A DNA stretch of 44,535 bases, from IMG/VR virus record IMGVR_UViG_3300027621_000012, positions 1 to 44,535 of that record; one strand, written 5' to 3'. Shown piece after piece: positions 42,219 to 44,535 of the stretch (position 1 is its first letter; every line of letters begins with the position of its first letter). This DNA comes from a virus. Under the pieces are notes generated by a model. It saw nothing but the letters and a program-made list of their open reading frames with translations. It did not search any database and was not told the DNA's origin. The translations under genes were made by a program, and so were the position numbers.

Positions 42219-44535
42219 GGTGCTGTGATGGAAACTAGGGTGGGGTTGGCTAAGCGGACGGGCCAGTAGGTGAGGCGTTGGATAGTGCCGTTCAGATTTC
42301 GCACTCCATCTTGGCGATCTCCAATTCTTGCTTGAGTTACGGTGGGAATATTACAAGCCGTGTCCAAAGTTTCAGCACTTCCGTTAAAAGATGCGTTTGA
42401 ATTATTTAACTGATAGCCGAGAACTTCCTTGATACTCGCGCCAACCGTAAAACCTGAAGGCGTCCAAAGCGCTTGCGCTGTTGTTGCAGTTATTTGAGCA
42501 GAAGGGTTTGAAGCACCTGTTTGATAGATTTCAAGCGCGTTGGTGTTGCTGCCATCACTAAAACTAAAGACTCGACCTTGCTGTGTGTTGGTTGAAGCAG
42601 TTCGCAGAAATTGACCAAACACCGTCCCCTCCGCCTGGTTGTAGAACGAGCTTTCAAACACGCTCACCGCTGCGGTCGTGGTTGGGATGTAGGCCGTTGC
42701 CGTTGAGCCAGTTTCTAGTTGGGCGCCCCAGATCAATAGGCCAGAGGTGCCATTGCCTGTCGTAGGTAATCTACTGTAAATTCTAGATTGAATACTTGTC
42801 TCTGTGCCAGTAGTAACCGTAAGACTGCATCTGTACCAACCATTTGCAAATTCAGTAATAGTACTAGACGCATTGGTAAAAGTTCCTTGAGCAGATGCTG
42901 CAACTGTAATAGTTCCAGATACAGCTGAAAAACTTGAAGTTGCACTATTACTAGTTGTAGCAGTATCAGTAAAAATTATTTGCAAGGTGCCCGTTCCGCT
43001 TTCTCCTGTTTTTGCAAATACCGTATGAGTATAAGTTGTTGCCGATGCTGCTTTAACAATAGTTTGCGTAATACGAGCGGATGAAGAAGTTATGCCATTG
43101 TTAACAATTAATTTATCTGCTGTTGTTGTACCATCTGGTGCTGTAGCGGCATTTGTAGTAACCGATGAATTTGTTCTTGCCCATGTAATTGAATCACTAA
43201 AATCTTCGCTTTGCAATATCAAATTCGTCCTCGTCACCCCAAAGTTCGACCCGGTAATGCTCGCCACATCAGCAGCGCGGGTGGCGGTTGCGGTCGTGGT
43301 GGGGATGTAGCTGGTGGGGAAGGCTCCGGCTTCTAGTTGGGCGCCCCAGAAGAATAAGCCAGACGTGCCGTTACCTGTGTAAGAAGTTGCTCCTACATAC
43401 AATTGAGTTTGCACAGCGCTCGATCCTGGTACGGCAACAGTTGTAGCAGTAATCCTACAGCGATACCAACTATTTAAAAAAGGTTCAATAGACGCAGTAA
43501 CCGAACTGCCAGCCGTTGCTATAACTGTTCCAGCAGACAAATCAAAAACAGCATTTCTTTGGCCATTTACCCAAAATGTAGATGATCCAAATGCAAGATT
43601 TACCTGGTTACGAGTGTTTGCTTTTAAGAAAATAGAAAAAGTGTATGTAGTGTTTCCAACCCATGTAATTGAAGCTGTGTTTACCGAATGGCCACCAGTT
43701 GATGTATCTTCGATCAGGGTATCTGCTGTAACCAATCCATCTGGAGCTGTTGTTGTATTGTTTAAAATTGAAGCGCCAGTGATATTTGCTAAAGCCTCAG
43801 ATGTAATAATTAAGTTCGTCCTAGCCTCCTCCACCAGCAGGCCAAGGCTTTCACCCGTGGTCGGGTTGTGGTCGAAGCGTGGGGCGGAGTTGATCGTGGA
43901 CGTGGCTGGGATGTATTCGCCAACGGTGGAGGTTTCCTCGAATTGGGCACCCCAGATATACAAACCTTTAATGCCATCATTTGCTACAACAGTTTGTATA
44001 ACACGAAGGCTGCGCGTAGTACCAGTTATAGACGCAACCGTGGCTACGCATCTATACCAACCATCTCCAACTGCTTCAATACTGGCAGTCATTCCAGCGG
44101 TTGGTGTTCCTGAAACGGTTCCGGTAATTAAGTCAAAATCTGCAGATCTTCCTGTAACACCATCAGAAATAAATAAACCGAATACACTTGTTTCACCTTG
44201 TTTTGCAAAACAAGACAAGGTTGCAGGAGACCCTGTTACTGCAGCAGTTACTGAAACGCTTGCTCTGCCACTAGACGCGGCATTATTTGTAATTAGTTTA
44301 TCCGCCGTCAATGTTCCATTAGGAGCTGTAATTGCATTTGTAGTAACAGTTGAATTAGTTTTTGTCCACGCCGCATTATCAAATTGCTCGCTATAAGTCA
44401 GCAGGTTTGTCACCGCCGTCTTAATCAACCCATCACTGCCGACGTACATGCCGGTGCTGGCGCGGGTGAAGGTGATTAGACTCTTGCCGCTGGTCGAGTC
44501 GATCAAGGACTTGCTGGAAGCAAAGTTGAGATCAA
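42215..44535 (-). CDS. Modular tail adhesin, central and C-terminal part (enters from the right edge)
   Basis: The frame is open to the right edge; the first internal Met is at 44506, but the homologous left copy shows coding continuing upstream to an ATG at 837. Three tandem modules share the pattern R/TNL...SE..........TAPDG..TADKL......GWYRC......SG...WGAQ.E....YIPTT (about residues 30-205, 235-410 and 425-612 from 44506), then a C-terminal LamG/ConA-like domain (TVFGQFLRTA...RNLNGTIQRLTYWP). This suggests stacked carbohydrate-binding domains used for host recognition. The region is clearly AT-richer than the rest of the genome. Confidence 0.8.
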   Translation of the reverse strand, partial: DLNFASSKSLIDSTSGKSLITFTRASTGMYVGSDGLIKTAVTNLLTYSEQFDNAAWTKTNSTVTTNAITAPNGTLTADKLITNNAASSGRASVSVTAAVTGSPATLSCFAKQGETSVFGLFISDGVTGRSADFDLITGTVSGTPTAGMTASIEAVGDGWYRCVATVASITGTTRSLRVIQTVVANDGIKGLYIWGAQFEETSTVGEYIPATSTINSAPRFDHNPTTGESLGLLVEEARTNLIITSEALANITGASILNNTTTAPDGLVTADTLIEDTSTGGHSVNTASITWVGNTTYTFSIFLKANTRNQVNLAFGSSTFWVNGQRNAVFDLSAGTVIATAGSSVTASIEPFLNSWYRCRITATTVAVPGSSAVQTQLYVGATSYTGNGTSGLFFWGAQLEAGAFPTSYIPTTTATATRAADVASITGSNFGVTRTNLILQSEDFSDSITWARTNSSVTTNAATAPDGTTTADKLIVNNGITSSSARITQTIVKAASATTYTHTVFAKTGESGTGTLQIIFTDTATTSNSATSSFSAVSGTITVAASAQGTFTNASSTITEFANGWYRCSLTVTTGTETSIQSRIYSRLPTTGNGTSGLLIWGAQLETGSTATAYIPTTTAAVSVFESSFYNQAEGTVFGQFLRTASTNTQQGRVFSFSDGSNTNALEIYQTGASNPSAQITATTAQALWTPSGFTVGASIKEVLGYQLNNSNASFNGSAETLDTACNIPTVTQARIGDRQDGVRNLNGTIQRLTYWPVRLANPTLVSITAP
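43772..44535. repeat. Right copy of the divergent terminal overlap
   Basis: Aligns with 1-746; 18 bases longer, in frame. The two flanks are near-identical, the middle (about 43975-44345) diverged. The last bases (..AAAGTTGAGATCAA) correspond to 733-746, after which only the left copy continues. Confidence 0.8.

Noticed and set aside
1-44535. CRISPR arrays, insertion sequences, photosynthesis or nucleotide-metabolism host genes (psbA, hli, talC, nrd, thyX)
   Set aside because: No regularly spaced repeats, no transposase frame and no matching proteins were seen on either strand.

Overview
The window looks like a nearly complete, circularly closed genome of a temperate T7-like podovirus (Autographiviridae-type, most like the cyanopodoviruses). 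It encodes a single-subunit T7-type RNA polymerase, SSB, a RusA-type resolvase, a primase-helicase, a T7 gp6-like exonuclease, and the T7-ordered virion block: portal, scaffold, capsid, gp11, gp12, gp13, gp14, gp15, large internal proteins, gp17 fibre. The terminase pair, an endolysin, an integrase and an ArdA antirestriction protein are also present. The DNA is GC-rich except in the distal parts of the adhesins. A 41-nt piece of a tRNA-Leu(UAA) gene lies just downstream of the integrase, as known for the Prochlorococcus phage P-SSP7. This makes a picocyanobacterial host (Synechococcus/Cyanobium-like) the best guess, but no photosynthesis gene is present, so the host remains inferred.

Layout. 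Nearly everything from 1 to 37545 is read leftward (minus strand). From right to left: 37545-34835, small early genes, ArdA, a run of tiny membrane proteins and a first winged-helix gene; 34594-33159, a MarR-like regulator and the integrase; 33158-32875, attP with flanking repeats; 32874-30433, RNA polymerase; 30356-25158, replication and recombination genes interleaved with small hypotheticals and an exported RlpA-like protein; 25231-3776, head, connector, tail tube and internal virion proteins; 3721-1, tail fibre, small lysis-type genes, a structural protein and the N-terminal part of a modular adhesin. On the right, a 966-bp non-coding region (37546-38511) separates the leftward genes from a rightward block (winged-helix gene, small ORF, TerL) and the endolysin. 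TerS is on the minus strand, convergent with TerL. The rest of the adhesin fills 42215-44535.

The two window ends (1-746 and 43772-44535) are homologous, in-frame but partly divergent copies of the same adhesin segment. The simplest reading is a circular contig closed through a hypervariable part of a host-recognition gene.

How it works together. A motif with the pattern ACG-N4-CGTAG (late consensus CAACGCCCCCGTAG) precedes gp17, gp11, capsid, the 173-aa structural gene and probably SSB. It resembles the published promoter of cyanophage Syn5 RNA polymerase, and I propose it as the promoter of the phage's own polymerase. Integrase, attP with repeated arm-like sites, and two winged-helix regulators form a lysogeny module. 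Most striking are: no DNA polymerase gene, although the rest of a T7-type replisome is present and the slot is filled by tightly overlapping small genes; a 1737-aa virion-region polyvalent protein with ParB-like, ADP-ribosyltransferase-like and HExxH metallopeptidase-like segments; three tandem paralogues of the T7 gp6.7/gp7.3 type; and the convergent, overlapping terminase genes.
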